Part shown: piece by piece, positions 1 through 12,179 of the stretch | How the letters are laid out: every line of letters begins with the position of its first letter | Numbering within the stretch: position 1 is the stretch's first letter | Source of the DNA: Smittia aterrima | Taxonomy: Eukaryota > Arthropoda > Insecta > Diptera > Chironomidae | Assembly: GCA_033063855.1 (NCBI GenBank) | Contig: CP093830.1 | Span: forward strand, 3,410,854 to 3,474,853 | Length of the DNA: 64,000 nucleotides | Reading direction: 5' to 3' | Made by a program: the position numbers and the translations under genes | Notes under the pieces: model-generated | Databases searched by the model: none | What the model saw: the letters and a program-made list of their open reading frames with translations, nothing else | What the model was told of the DNA's origin: nothing

Positions 1-3000
1 CTTTGTGCTCATTAGCCATGATTAGTAAATTGTTAGAGAGAGACGGTTCAGGTTTGTTAGCGAAAGCGTTAGTTTCAAGTAAGTGATCCGGCAGTTTAGT
101 TTGTTGTCCAGGCGACTGCTGATCGGTTGCGTGATTAGTTCTTACCACAGTTTGTATCTGTTGCGATGGCGTGGCTGTGTTTTGTGGCAGCTGTTGATGT
201 TGTAAAATGTTTACGTCCATAAGTGACGATGACTCTGAGAGGGTTGAACTCAGTGCGGGTGAAGTGCTATTTGTGCTCGTGGTAGTTCCACCATCAGGTG
301 AGAGCTCTGGCGCCACCTAAGTTTGATGATTTGGAATGATTTGGATTGTTTTAGGTTTTAGACGATTCTTTTGGCATTTCAATCGAAAACAAAAAAGGGC
401 GATTTCTAAATATATTTCTCAACACGAGGCGATTGACATGAATGATGAATGGAGAATGTTTATGGACAAATGGACCATTGAAGTATGTTAGTAGAATGAT
501 ATTCTCATGAGGAACCGATACATTTAATCTTCCGAGTGATTCACACGCTACGGAGACAGTTCATCCCCATCTTATCTCCATAGGGCATAAAGTCTCAATT
601 GAAATAATAAACGAATGTGAATGTGAGCGTAGCATACAAAAGGGAATTCACAAGAATGTAAATGAGCGCTAATTAAAACAGCGATGAAGTTAAAATGATT
701 CCCTCCCCAAACAAAAAAAAAACTTTAGAAGATATCGCGCGAAAACATATTTGGCCACATAAAAAAATGTTTGACGCAGTCACTTCATGAAAGTGACGTT
801 TATGAATAGTTTGACTTACAATTGTTCTTACCTGTTGAGCCTTTTTAGTGCGGAGCTGGGCTTGTTGCGCTGATCGATTGTCACGAGCACGTTGCAAGTA
901 AGGCTGCTTTCGATCAGAGGTCAATGCTCTCCATTTCTTCATAATTTGCTTATAGCGATCAGCCCAGTTCGGATATTCTTTGAGAAGCTCCGGATGGTTC
1001 TGGTTAGCGTAGAGAACCGATGAAATTGTTGATAATTCTCCGAGTTCTAGGGAGTGAGTGCGTCAGAGAAACCTTATCAAAAACGGAAATATTTTACTCA
1101 CTCTCATCTTCAGCCATTCGTTCGGATTGTTTTTGGTGATTGTTGACCTTTGGGGCAGGACCTGACGTCATCGATGTCGATGGCATATCAAAATCATTAT
1201 CGGAAGATGTATTCCACTGAGCTTGGTTGGGGAAATTCGGTGCCGAGTTAAATGGATTCCTAAAACGAAAATGTGTTAAGAAATAAACTTAAAAGGTCAG
1301 CGGCGGTCGCCATGCATGTGAATGATAGGAATGGAAGTGTTCTTTATGAAATTGCGTTTGAATGGTGCGCGGATGGGTTTGATATCAGCGTGAGTGTCTT
1401 GCATAAGTGAAAGCAACGCGAATTGTAATCATTTCCATCCCTACCTATGATGTAAATCGTCAAACGAAAAATACCCTCTTTGAGTCGACATTCCTGGCAT
1501 GACAGTTGAAGTCGTAGGCACAGAATTCTGCCGCTGGAGAATGTTTGGCTGCATATGCATTTGATTCTGCTGCGGATGCATCAAAGGTTGATTCAAAGGA
1601 TTCATCTGTTGTCCCATAATTTGAGGAGATTGAGGCATAACGTTCATCATCGGATTCATTACAGATTGTGGTGATTGCAAATTGTTCATGTTTGCCGATA
1701 CTGGAGTCGTTGATTGACTCAAATGAATTTGTGGAATCTCTGATTGGTGAGATGGCGTCGATTGAGTTGAGTAAGATGTTAAAGAATTCGTCAGCATTGA
1801 TTCTTGAGACTCTTGCGATTCATCGGTCATCACACTTTTGTAGAGCATATCTTCCATATCTTTGCAATCGAGATTGAAGTGCGGACTTAGAATATCAGCC
1901 AAATCATCTTTTACACCTTTGCCATCATCATCCAAAGCATTTGAATTCTTTGTGAGATCATCATCTTCGTTCATTATTGTGTTGACTAAATCGTTATCCA
2001 ACAAGTCGCCGGGTAAGCCAAGCACATCTTTCAATGCGTCGTTGTCACTGTTATTGTCATCTTCATCCATCAATCCAAGCTCGGTTTTGATTTCAGCTTG
2101 CGAATTTGCAGCGTTAATGTTGAGAGTCAACTGTGGATGGAAACTTGTTGAACCCATTCCGTGGTCAATTTGCATTTTCGGATGCAAGCGAATCTGTGAT
2201 CCATTCTGCATTAAGTTTTGTTTCGATTGCTCGAGACTTATCTGAATCATTTTCTGCTCTTCAATTTGCTTCTGCTTCGCACGCATCGATTCAATCATCT
2301 TAAGTTCGTCTAACGAGAGTTTAATTGTTTTATCGTCCGACACATTGCTCTTAGTTTCGTCTTCACTGCTGCTCGAGTCGAGTTTAACTTTAATATTGCA
2401 ATCCAACAAGGTTCGACCGAAGAAAGCGTCTTGAAGATAAACTGGATACGTTTCAGCAAGTTTGTTCTTTTGCTTTCGTCGGCTCGGTTTCTTCTTCTTC
2501 GTTTCGTCAGCTTGAGAAGAGTTTGAAGGTTCCTCTTCTTTTGTTCGCACAGCGCGATTTCTAACTGAAAATCCGCCAATGCCAAGTTTCTGCAAGTTCC
2601 TTTGACGTTTCTTTCTCAGTACGACTTGTCCTGTTTCCGTTGTAAATAATGAGAAACCTTCTGGAGCTGGATCTGAACTCGACCATTCCATTCCGTCTCT
2701 ATAGATCTGAGCCTCTTCATTCGGATCCATCAATTCCATTTTAATTTCTTCCATCGAGTTATCAGCACTGCCCGCTACAACTGATTCAATTGCGGCGAGA
2801 ATCGCGTCGTCTTTCGAATTTTCAACGTTAACTTTAGGTTTTCGCTTTGCACGCTTCGGTTCAGTTTGAAGAGCTTTGATTTGTTGTAAGCCATGTTCGC
2901 TCAAATAAACTCCGTCGATATAGTGACTTCCTTCCAGAGCAACTGTAAAAACATTGTCTGTGTCATCAAATAATTCATCTTTAGCAGCAAATGATGATTG

Positions 3001-5771
3001 CGATGAAAGCGATGGAAGCTTCTTCTTCATTTGTAAATGAGGCGGTAGAATGTCCTTGGGACGACATAGAAGACAAATGTATCCATCTTCGGCACATTTC
3101 TCAGCATCGGCTTCGTTCTTGATAGAATCGCAAAGGCAATGAAGCCATCGATCGCAAGTTGTACATTGAATTATTAATTCGCCATCACTGTAGCCTTCCA
3201 TACAAGATGGGCAGTGAACTTGACTTGCACAAGGTCCACACTCGGTAAAACTATTCTGCCATGCTGAGTTTAATCCAGGATCGTTAGCTCCGCACTTATA
3301 GCAAATTGCACACCATTTACATTTCCAAGTACCTTGAGGAACGGTCTCTAGAGGCGGTTCCATGCAGTAGATATGAAACGATATATCGCAGTCGTCACAA
3401 AGAATTAAGCGAGCTTCATCGTTCTTCTCTCCACAGCCTTCGCAGACTGTGCAATCTAAGCAGCGCCATCCTTTCTGTAAAATCTCTTTCGTCACTTTCA
3501 CAGAAACACAGTACGGATGATAACATTGACCGCATTGTGCACATGAGATCAAGCAGCCTTCTTGATCTGTTCCGATTGCTCCACACATGACACAAATATC
3601 TTGATTCAAGACGAAACGATCTTTTGCTGAACACAAAACAAGGCGATTTTCAGTTCCCGGTTCTTCATCGAGGTTCTTTGATGAGTCAGCGATTGGACGT
3701 TGCAAGCCAAGTCCTGGAACGCCAAAGATTCCACGCATTTTCGACTTTGGACCTCGTTTTCTGCCAAGCTCAAAGGTCCTCGCTCGCTTTTGGAATCCAA
3801 CTTTTCCAATTCCTTTTGGTCGTTGAGCATTCAAGGATGCAGATGATATGCCGAGTCTCTTCTTTGCAATCTTACTTGCAACAAACGGTTTGCCTTTTCC
3901 TAATCCATAATCATCTTTCACAGATCTCATGTCAATACCGTCCATATCAACGTCTTCGAGCGTACTTAAACTTTCTTGAGAAGCTGAAAAACTATCTTCA
4001 TCTCCACTATTGCTTCGTCGGATCACAGCAGCAATGCGCTCTTGTTGAGTGGCCACTTTGCATACTCCGCATGTGTACTCATAGTCAGGATTTATTTCCT
4101 TTCGTCGCTCGTAAACTGATAAATCAGCTTCAGCGTCGCATGTACTATGAACAAATTTCTGACAGACGATACACTTCACCATTTCCCTGTAAGCGGCTGC
4201 TCTATAAGCTTTTCGACAAATTGGACACGAATAGCCTTTGTTCCTCTGCTGGTAACACGAGTCGCAAACTGTGTAATGACAATGCCATCTTGATGAAGCT
4301 CCAGCACCAGGAGTGCGAGCTCCACAGTCAGAGCAAACTCGACAGCATCGACATTTCCATCCGAATTTCGGAATCGTAGCCATAACTGGACGAAGACATT
4401 GCGAATGGTAAAGTTTATCGCAGTTCTCACACGCTAATGAACGACCTTCGGAGTTGTCAGGAATCCTACAAATTTGACATGAACGACATGTTTTGCACTG
4501 CCAACCAGCTCGAACTCCGGGCTGTTGAGCGACGCCTATACATGCTCCGTGATAATGATCGCCGCAGTTAGAACACATCATGAGATTGCCGATATCGCCC
4601 AAATTGTTACACGTCAAACAGTTTACATCGTCTTTGCCTTTGAAATAAAATATTTTAGAAAATCTTAAAATTGCGCCAATAAATATTTTTTTTTAAACTT
4701 ACAGATTGATGGTACTTGAGCTAAATGATCGCTGCAAAACACGGAACACGACGGAGCTGCTTGAAAACTTCCAGAGGCAGCAATGCAAGGAAAATGAAAG
4801 AACTTTCCACAATTCATCTTACAGGTGGCTGATGCGCCATAATGATTGCAATGAGAACATTTTCGGTTGAGGCTTTGAACAAGGACAGCCGAGATTCCAC
4901 TGAGAGCGTCATTCACCGGATCACGAGTAACACCAAATGACCACAAAGCACAAGAACGATGAACATAAAAGAATCCACTCTCAACGAGTAAACTGAGATC
5001 GACCGGCTCTTGATGTCCAATCTTTTCTAATTCATCAACATATTCACTTGTTTGGATCGGATTTTTGCACTTATTCAATCCCTTTTGACGTCGATTTAAT
5101 TGCTGAAGCAAACCGCCGCCAGTGTTACTCTTCAATAATTTCCCGATTTCATCATTTCCGTTCTTCAAGTCGTCGTCATGGGGCGTTGATATTAAAGGTT
5201 CTGAAGTTGATGCTGTAATTACGCCCGAGCGACAATCTTCTTCGTTTATTTCCAGTCGAAGCATTTCGCCTTGCCCCAGCTGACTTCTCTCTCCAAGATT
5301 ACAAAAGGCACAGACTTTTCCATACTTTTCAGGAAAATATGGAGGCTCGTCGCTTATTCCACCCGGAGCTGGCATTAAAATCGATGCATTATTAATGGAA
5401 TCCAACTCCATAGTCGGGGTAGTGGGAATTGAAATCGATGAATTTTCTTCGGGCGATTGTGAGGCTGAAATGAGTTGAAAGCTAATGGAGGACGACGGTT
5501 CATTTTCCTTTTTTGTTGATGAATTCGGGAATGAGAATTTCCGCTTCAAACTCATTTTCACTGGCGATTGATTCATTGTAGGTTTGATATTGAGTTTGGT
5601 TAATGGAGTTTTGGCCAATTCTGGGCCTTCTTTACGCTTTGAGAGTAATTGTAAATTTTTGCGTTTGGTTGAAACATTTTCTTCGAATTCTTCTTCGGAA
5701 ATTTCTTCAGAAGAAACGTTCATATAGTCAGAATCACTGTTTTCTTCATCAAAGCTCGCTACACTATCCAT
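1..5771 (-). CDS. Lpt: KMT2C/D (MLL3/4)-type N-terminal chromatin protein, Lpt homologue, 3' part outside the window
   Basis: Exons on the - strand: 5771-4703, 4637-1445, 1259-1102, 1046-832 and 316-1 (open to the edge); the joins keep frame and give 1650 residues so far. An extended PHD (C-C pairs from KVCAFCNLGE, ending CSVFCSDHLA) lies at about residues 150-350. Two clusters of three PHD fingers follow: one starts CLTCNNLGDIG, the other CVMCGAIGTDQ, and both keep the Cys4-His-Cys3 spacing. An HMG box (YPNWADRYKQIMKKW) fills exon 4, followed by a Ser/Gln-rich tail. This order is that of MLL3/MLL4 and of Drosophila Lpt, a subunit of the H3K4 monomethylation complex acting at enhancers. No SET domain is in view. 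Drosophila carries it in the separate gene trr, and here that cannot be decided. The start is the first ATG of the frame; only TTG codons precede it. Confidence 0.93.
317..831 (-). other. Intron 4 of the Lpt homologue
   Basis: This 515-bp intron joins the HMG-box exon (donor after CAACAG) to the Ser/Gln-rich exon (acceptor AAACTTAG). It is AT-rich with a run of A on the + strand near 712-722. I see no gene in it. Confidence 0.75.
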
Positions 5772-6564
5772 GATCCACAAATTTATTTACTTTTGCACTG
5801 CGGATGTTTAGATTTACTGATAAAATTAATATTTTTTCTGTCCATACTTTTCGGAGAATTTATTTTTTTCGTAGAGTTTGAATTTAAGTCTCCGAAGATC
5901 ACAAGATGGACGCGTTCTTGAAACTCTCAGAAGTTTTCATGAAACATAGAATTTAAAAAATACGTTACAAGTTTATTTTGTTTTATGTTTTCTCAAATAT
6001 TATGATTTCTTTGCGTTTATTACTATTACCGGCGATAAAAAAGGAAACAATTCAATTCACTTGAAGCTCAAGTAAAGTTTTTTCATATTCTTGAAATCCA
6101 AACATCTGAAAAGCATAATTTCTTTGCATTTGGTGACGTTCCAATACATCGAACCATTTCTTGCTCTCCATTCTTTTCGTTGCGAACCGAAAAAAGAAAG
6201 AAGAGAATTATTTTTCGTGTATTTTCAGTTTATTTCGAAGAGCTCAAGGTTGTGCATCATTTTTGGGAAATCGCCGATTCAGAAAATTTGAAGTTTTATA
6301 GAAAATAGCAACAGTTTAGTTATTATTTTTAGATTGATTACCGGTCAGTGTCTTACAAAAAGTAGGTCAGTAGGGATTTTCTGCTTAAACTCTGTGAATC
6401 ATATCAATGACGCCTAAAGTTGTCTTGAATGTATTGCGTGTTAGAGACCCACAATGTAGACACATTTTATTGCACGAAAGTTGGACGTAAAAAGTTTTAT
6501 TTTTGTTTTTTTTTTATTGCGCTTCGCCCTAAATTTTCGTGATCCTGAATAATAAAGATCAACA
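5772..6564. promoter_or_regulatory. Divergent intergenic region, Lpt and tetraspan copy A
   Basis: About 790 bp separate the start of the Lpt homologue (-) from the first array gene (+), so both promoters should lie here. The right half, from about 6165, is copy A's version of the block found upstream of every array gene. It includes a GAGAATT...TTTATTTCGAAGAGCT stretch and a later segment around GTCAGTGTC (6345-6353). No TATA box is convincing. Confidence 0.5.
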
Positions 6565-7347
6565 ATGTTCAAACCCGAAAAATTCTTGTGCTGTTTGCCG
6601 CTCGAAGTTGGAGGTGAGATTAGAAAAGTTCCAAAAAATATTTTCGATCATGAACACATTTATTTGATCAGGATACATTATTGGAGCATTGAGCGTTTTG
6701 GTGGACATCATCTACTTCGGTCTCTTCGTTTACGCGTGTTCAGCTGGTCTCACTTGCGTCGAGTTCAAAGATTTGTTTGGCTTCAAGTAAGAAACATAAA
6801 ATTATTTCAAACAAAGTCTCATTCCTATTTCATTCTAAAGCAATTCGTCATCATTATTCATTAATCCCATCGAAGAAGATACGATTGATGAAGTCTGTGA
6901 TGCAGGACGAGCAGGTTTGATTAAACTTAAAAGTTCAATTCGTTGTTTATCATAATTGTCTTTCGATTGCAGTTCAGGTAGCAACGGCAATATTTACCGC
7001 TGCATTCTTATTCGGATTCGTCGTTATTTCCGTTTTGTGCGTTATGGGAGTTAAGCGCGTAAGTTTTTATTCTTTAAAAAAATGAATTCAAAGTTAAAGT
7101 CAAATATTTCCAGAGAAATCATAAATGGCTGTTTCCAATGGCGGTTCTCTTGGCAATCTGCTCGATTTGGGGATTTATTTCCTTCGTCCTTGGAGTTCAC
7201 TGGATCGTTGCACTATCAGAAGGAATTATCTACGGTTACTTCTTCATCATCATCTACTCACTCTACGATCTCTTCAAGAAGGAAAATGTTGCACGAACTC
7301 GCCTTCATGATGCATCAGATGCAGCAGGAATTGCATTCAAGCCTTAA
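6565..7347 (+). CDS. Four-span membrane protein, array copy A
   Basis: Exons 6565-6613, 6672-6786, 6841-6914, 6973-7058 and 7114-7347 give 185 residues. Hydrophobic segments lie at about 17-39, 82-105, 115-136 and 143-160. The short N-terminus has a Cys pair (C9, C10) that could be palmitoylated. The loop between spans 1 and 2 holds two conserved cysteines (C45, C74) and an NNSSS N-glycosylation sequon. The tail is basic. The layout recalls small insect tetraspan families (LAPTM/DUF4728-like), but I recognise no function. Start chosen at the ATG followed by FKPEKFLCC, shared with other copies. Polyadenylation signal AATAAA lies near 7408. Confidence 0.9.
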
Positions 7348-8039
7348 AACAACATTTTAAGATTCTAAGATCTGAAATTGAAGAACGTTTACAAATTTTG
7401 TATTGAAAATAAAATGCTTTCGATGTTTTGAAACTCAAAACTTTTGTTTATTTCGATGCTAGGATTTCAAATAAACTTAAATTTCTTTCTTCACGTGTCG
7501 CACTATGAAAACAAAAGTTTTCGTAATAAAATGTTTTTTTTTCTCCTGAGTTATTTTCATTTGACCATGATCTCTTTTACTGTGACGAGAAAATATTGGT
7601 TTTAAAATATTGCACATGAAGTTCTGGAAAGCTTAGACATTGAGTGTGGCTCCACTACATCGATCATTTCTTCATTCTATACTTTTCGTAATAAGGAAGC
7701 GAAAGAGGATAGAATTCATTTTTTTTTGTAGATATTTTCAGTTTATTTCGAAGAGCTGAAGGTTAAACATCTTCTTTGGGGAAATCGCCGACTGAGATAA
7801 TTTTAAGTTTCACAGATAATATTGATAGTTTAGTTGTTAGCTAAGAATAATTGTCGGCCAGTGTCATTCAGTAAGGTACTGTCAACTGAATATTTCTGCC
7901 TAAAATCTATAAATCATTCAGTGACGCCAAGTATTTCGTTTTGAATGTATTGAGTTGAACATAAAATGTGTTGATGCTATTTTCTTTATTTACACGCTTC
8001 GCCTTAAATCTTCGTGATCCTGAATGAAAAAGATCAGCA

Positions 8040-8818
8040 ATGTTCAAACTCGAAAAATTTTTGTGCTGTTTGTCGCTCGAAGTTGGAGGTGAGATAAGAT
8101 ATTTTACAAAAACTATTTTCGATCCTTAACACATTAACTTGATCAGGTTACATTATTGGAGGATTAAGCATTTTAATTGACATCGCCTTCTTCGGTCCCA
8201 TCATTTACGCGTATTCAGCTGGTCTCACATGCGTCGAGTTCAAAGATTTGTTTGGCTACAAGTAAGAAACATAAAATTATTTTAAACAGAAATTCAATCT
8301 CATTCCATTCTAAAGCAATTCGTCATCATTTTTAAATAATCTCATCGAAGAAGAAATGATTGATGAAGTCTGTGATGCAGGACGAGCAGGTTTGATTAAA
8401 CTTAAAAGTTCAATTCGTTGTTTTTCATAATTGTCTTTCGATTGCAGTTCAGGTAGTAATGGCAATATTTACCGCTGCACTTTTGTTCGGACTCGTCACT
8501 ATTTCCGTCTTGTGCGTTATGGGTGTTAAGCGTGTAAGTTTTTTCTTTAAAAATATTGAACTCAAAGTTAAAGTCAAATGTTTCCAGAGAAATCATAAAT
8601 GGCTGTTTCCAATGGCGATTATCTTGCCAATTTTCGCGATTTGGGAATTCATTTTGCTCGTCCTTGAAGGCCATTGGATCCTTGCACTGTTAGAAATAAT
8701 CATCGACGGTTACTTGTTCATCATCATCTACTCACTCCACGATCTCTTTAAGGAAAATTTTGGACGAACTCGCCTTCATGGTTCATCAGACGCAGCAGGA
8801 ATTGCATTTAGGCCTTAG
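8040..8818 (+). CDS. Four-span membrane protein, array copy B
   Basis: Exons 8040-8088, 8147-8261, 8316-8389, 8448-8533 and 8588-8818 give 184 residues; the C-terminal exon is one codon shorter than in copy A (LFKENFG rather than LFKKENVA). The loop keeps NNSSS and both cysteines. Intron 4 has no stop in frame, so a retained-intron product would stay open, but the GTAAGT donor and TTTCCAG acceptor match the other copies. Closest to copy E across exon 2, intron 2 and exon 3 (shared YSAGLTC and FLNN). Function unknown. Confidence 0.9.
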
Positions 8819-9447
8819 AACAACATTTTAAGATTCTAAGATCTGAAGTTGAAGAATAAAAGAAGAATGTTTACAAATTTTCTATTGAAAATAAAATGCT
8901 TTCGACGTTTTGAAAGTCAAAACTTTTGTTTATTTCGATGCTAGATTTCTCCTGAGTTATTTTGATGTGACGAGAAGACATTGGACAGCTCAAATTAAGC
9001 TTTTATAAGATATTGCACTTGAAGTTCTGGAAAGCTTAACTCACATTGAGTGCGGCTCCACTACATCGAAGAATTCTTCATTTTATACTTTTCGTAACAG
9101 AGGAAGCGATAGAGAAGAGAATTTTTTTTTTTTACTTATTTTCAGTTTATTTCGAAGATCACAAAGTTACACATCATTTTTTGCGGGGAAATCGGCGATT
9201 GAGATAATTTTAAGTTTTAGAGATAATATCAATAGTTTAGTTGTTAGCTAAGAATAATTGTCGGCAAGTGTCATACAGCAAGGTACTGTCAGCTGATTAT
9301 TTCTGCCTAAAATCAGTGAATTATTTCAGCGACGCCAAGTGTTTCGTTTTGAATGTATTGAGTTGAACATAAAATGTGTTGATGCTATTTTCTTTATTTT
9401 CATGCTTCCCCTCAAATCTCCGTGGTCCTGAATGAAAAAGGTCAATA

Positions 9448-10163
9448 ATGCTGAAAGTAAAGAAATTTTTATGTTGCATGCCGCTCGAAGTTGGAGGTGA
9501 GATAGGAAATTTTACAAAAACAATTTTCGATCCTTAACACATTCACTTGATCAGGATACATTCTTGGAGGATTAAGCGTTTTGATGGAGAGTATCTATCT
9601 CGGTTTATTCATTTACGCGTGTTCAGCTGGTCTCACTTGCGTCGAGTTCAAAGATTTGTTTGGCTACACGTCATCAATATACATTAATCCTATCGAAGAA
9701 GAAACGATTGATGAAGTCTGTGATGCAGGACGAGCAGGTTTGAATAAACTTAAAAGTTCAATTTGTAGTTTAATTGTCTTTCGATTGCAGTTCAGGTAGC
9801 AACGGCAATATTTACCGCTGCACTTTTATTCGGACTCGTCGCTATTTCCGTCTTGTGCATTATGGGTGTTAAGCGCGTAAGATTTTTCTTTAAAAAATTG
9901 AATTCAAAGTTAAAGTCAAATGCTTCCAGAGAAATCATAAATGGCTGCTTCCAATGGCGGTTCTCTTGGCAATTTGCACGATTGGAGGATTTTTTTCCTT
10001 CTTCCTTGGAGTTCACTGGATCCTTGCATTGTCACAAGGAATTATCTACATATACTTGTTCATCATCATCTACTCACTTTACGATCTCTTCAAGAAGGAA
10101 AATGTTGCACGAACTCGCCCTCATGATTCATCAGACGAAGCAGGAATTGCATTCAAGCCTTAA
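9448..10163 (+). CDS. Four-span membrane protein, array copy C, lacking intron 2
   Basis: Exons 9448-9496, 9555-9737, 9791-9876 and 9930-10163 give 183 residues. Exon 2 runs straight into what is exon 3 in the other five copies: intron 2 is absent, together with six coding bases. The loop reads FGYTSSIYINP where copy A has FGFNNSSSLFINP, so the glycosylation sequon is lost while both loop cysteines remain. The N-terminus starts MLKVKKFLCCMPLE, as in copy D. Spans and basic tail are as in copy A. The frame is intact, so I treat it as functional. Confidence 0.9.
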
Positions 10164-10791
10164 AACAACATTTTAAAATTCTAAGATCTGAAGTTGAAGA
10201 ACAAAAGAAAAATGTTTACAAATTTTCTATTGAAAATAAAATGCTTTCGATGTTTTGAAACTCAAAACTTTTGTTTATATCGATGCTAGGATATTTGACC
10301 ATGATTATTACTGTGACAAGAAAACATTGGACAGCTCGAATTAAGCTTTTAGCATATTGCACTTGAAGTTCTGAAAAACTTAAATCACATGAAGTTCACC
10401 ACTACATCGAACAATTCTTCATTCTATACTTTTCGTAACAGAGAAGCGAAAGAGAAGAAAATTCTTTTTTTTGTGTAGTTTCAGTTTATTTCGAAGAGCT
10501 GAAGGTTAAACATCATTTTTTGTGGGAAAATCTCCGACTGAGATACTTTTAAGTTTAATAGATAATATCAATAGTTTAGTTGTTAGCTAAGAATAATTGT
10601 CGGCCAGTGTCATTCATCAAGGTACTGTCAACTAAGTATTTCTGCTTAAATAAGTAAATCATTTCAGTGACGCCATGTGTCTCATTTTGTTTTGAATGTA
10701 TTGAGTTGACCATAAAATGTGTTGATTGCTATTATCTTTATTTACACGCTTCGCCTTATATCTTCCTGATCCTGAATGAAAAAGATCAATA

Positions 10792-11575
10792 ATGTTGAAA
10801 GTAAAGAAATTTTTATGCTGCATGCCACTCGAAGTTGGAGGTGAGATTAGAAATAATTGTAAAAAAATATAATTGTGATCATAAATTTCTTCAGGTTACG
10901 TTATCGGAGGGTTGAACTTTTTGTTTGACGTCGTCTACCTCGGTATCTTTACTTACGCTTTAGCAGCTGATTTCACTTGTGCCGAGTGGAAAGAATGGTT
11001 TGGCTATCCGTAAGGAACATGAAATTACTTGTAATCTGAGAGAATTTTAACCACATTCCATTTTAAAGCGATTCGACATTATCCTTCTTTAATCCGTATG
11101 ACGATGATATTGCTGTAGAAGCTTGTGAAGCTGAACGAGCAGGTTTGATTGAAGTTAGAACTCGTAAATGCGAAGTTTAATTGCTTTCCAATTTCAGTTC
11201 AAATTGGAGCTGCAATAATTACCGCTGCATTCTTATTCGGACTCGTCGCAGTCTCCGTATTGTGCGTGATAGGAGTTAAACGCGTAAGTTTGAAGAAAGA
11301 AATATAATTAAATCTTCCTTAATATAATCAATTATTTCCAGAGAAATCATAATTGGCTGCTTCCAATGGCGATTCTCTTAGCAATTATCGCGATTTGGGG
11401 ATTCATTTCGTTCTTCCTTGGAGTTCACTGGTTCATTGTTTTGATAGAAATAATCATCGACGGTTACTTCTTCATCGTCATCTACTCACTCCGCGAACTC
11501 TTCAAAACAGAAAGTGCGTCAGGACGACGACTTCATGACTCATCAGATGCAGCAGAAATTGCCTTTAAGCCTTAA
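10792..11575 (+). CDS. Four-span membrane protein, array copy D
   Basis: Exons 10792-10840, 10895-11009, 11069-11142, 11198-11283 and 11342-11575 give 185 residues. Exon 1 is nearly identical to copy C and exon 5 shares the ASGRRLHD tail with copy E. Exons 2-3 are strongly diverged (FTYALAADFTCAEWKEW and FFNPYDDDIAVEAC): the loop cysteines remain, the sequon is absent and the loop is more acidic. Intron positions are unchanged. Function unknown, and this loop suggests a different extracellular partner. Confidence 0.9.
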
Positions 11576-12179
11576 AATTTTCAAAATCTAAATTTAAAGA
11601 ACAAAACAAAAATGTAAACAAAAATATTTACAATTTTTTTTTTCGAAAATAAAATGCTTTCGATGTTTTGAAACTCAAAACTTTTGTTTATTTCGACGAG
11701 AAGACAATGGACAGCTCAAATTATGCTTTTTTAAGATATTGCACTTGAAGTTCTGAAAAGCTTAACTCACATTGAGTGTGGCTCCACTACATCGAACAAT
11801 TCTTCATTTTATACTTTTCGTAACAGAGAAGCGAAAGAGAAGAGAATTCTTTTTTTTTTTGTGTATTTTCAGTGTATTTCGAAGAGCTGAAGGTTTCACA
11901 TCATTTTTTGCGGGGAAATCGGCGATTGACATAATTTTAAGTTTCACAGAAAATATCAATAGTTTAGTTGCTAGCTAAGAATACTTTTCAGCCAGTGTCA
12001 TCCAGCAAGGTACTGTCAGTTGAGTATCTCTGCTTGAAATAAGTGAATCGTTTCATTGACGCCATGTGTCTCATTTCGTTTTGAATGTATTGAGTTGAAC
12101 ATAAAATGTGTTGATGCTATTTTCTTTATTTACACGCTTCGCCTTAAACCTTTCTGATCCTGAATGAAAAAGATCAGCA

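Noticed and set aside
3624..4379. 251-codon open frame on + opposite the Lpt exon
   Set aside because: It is antisense to the PHD-finger exon, which is unmistakably coding; it has no domain character and owes its length to the codon use of the real gene.
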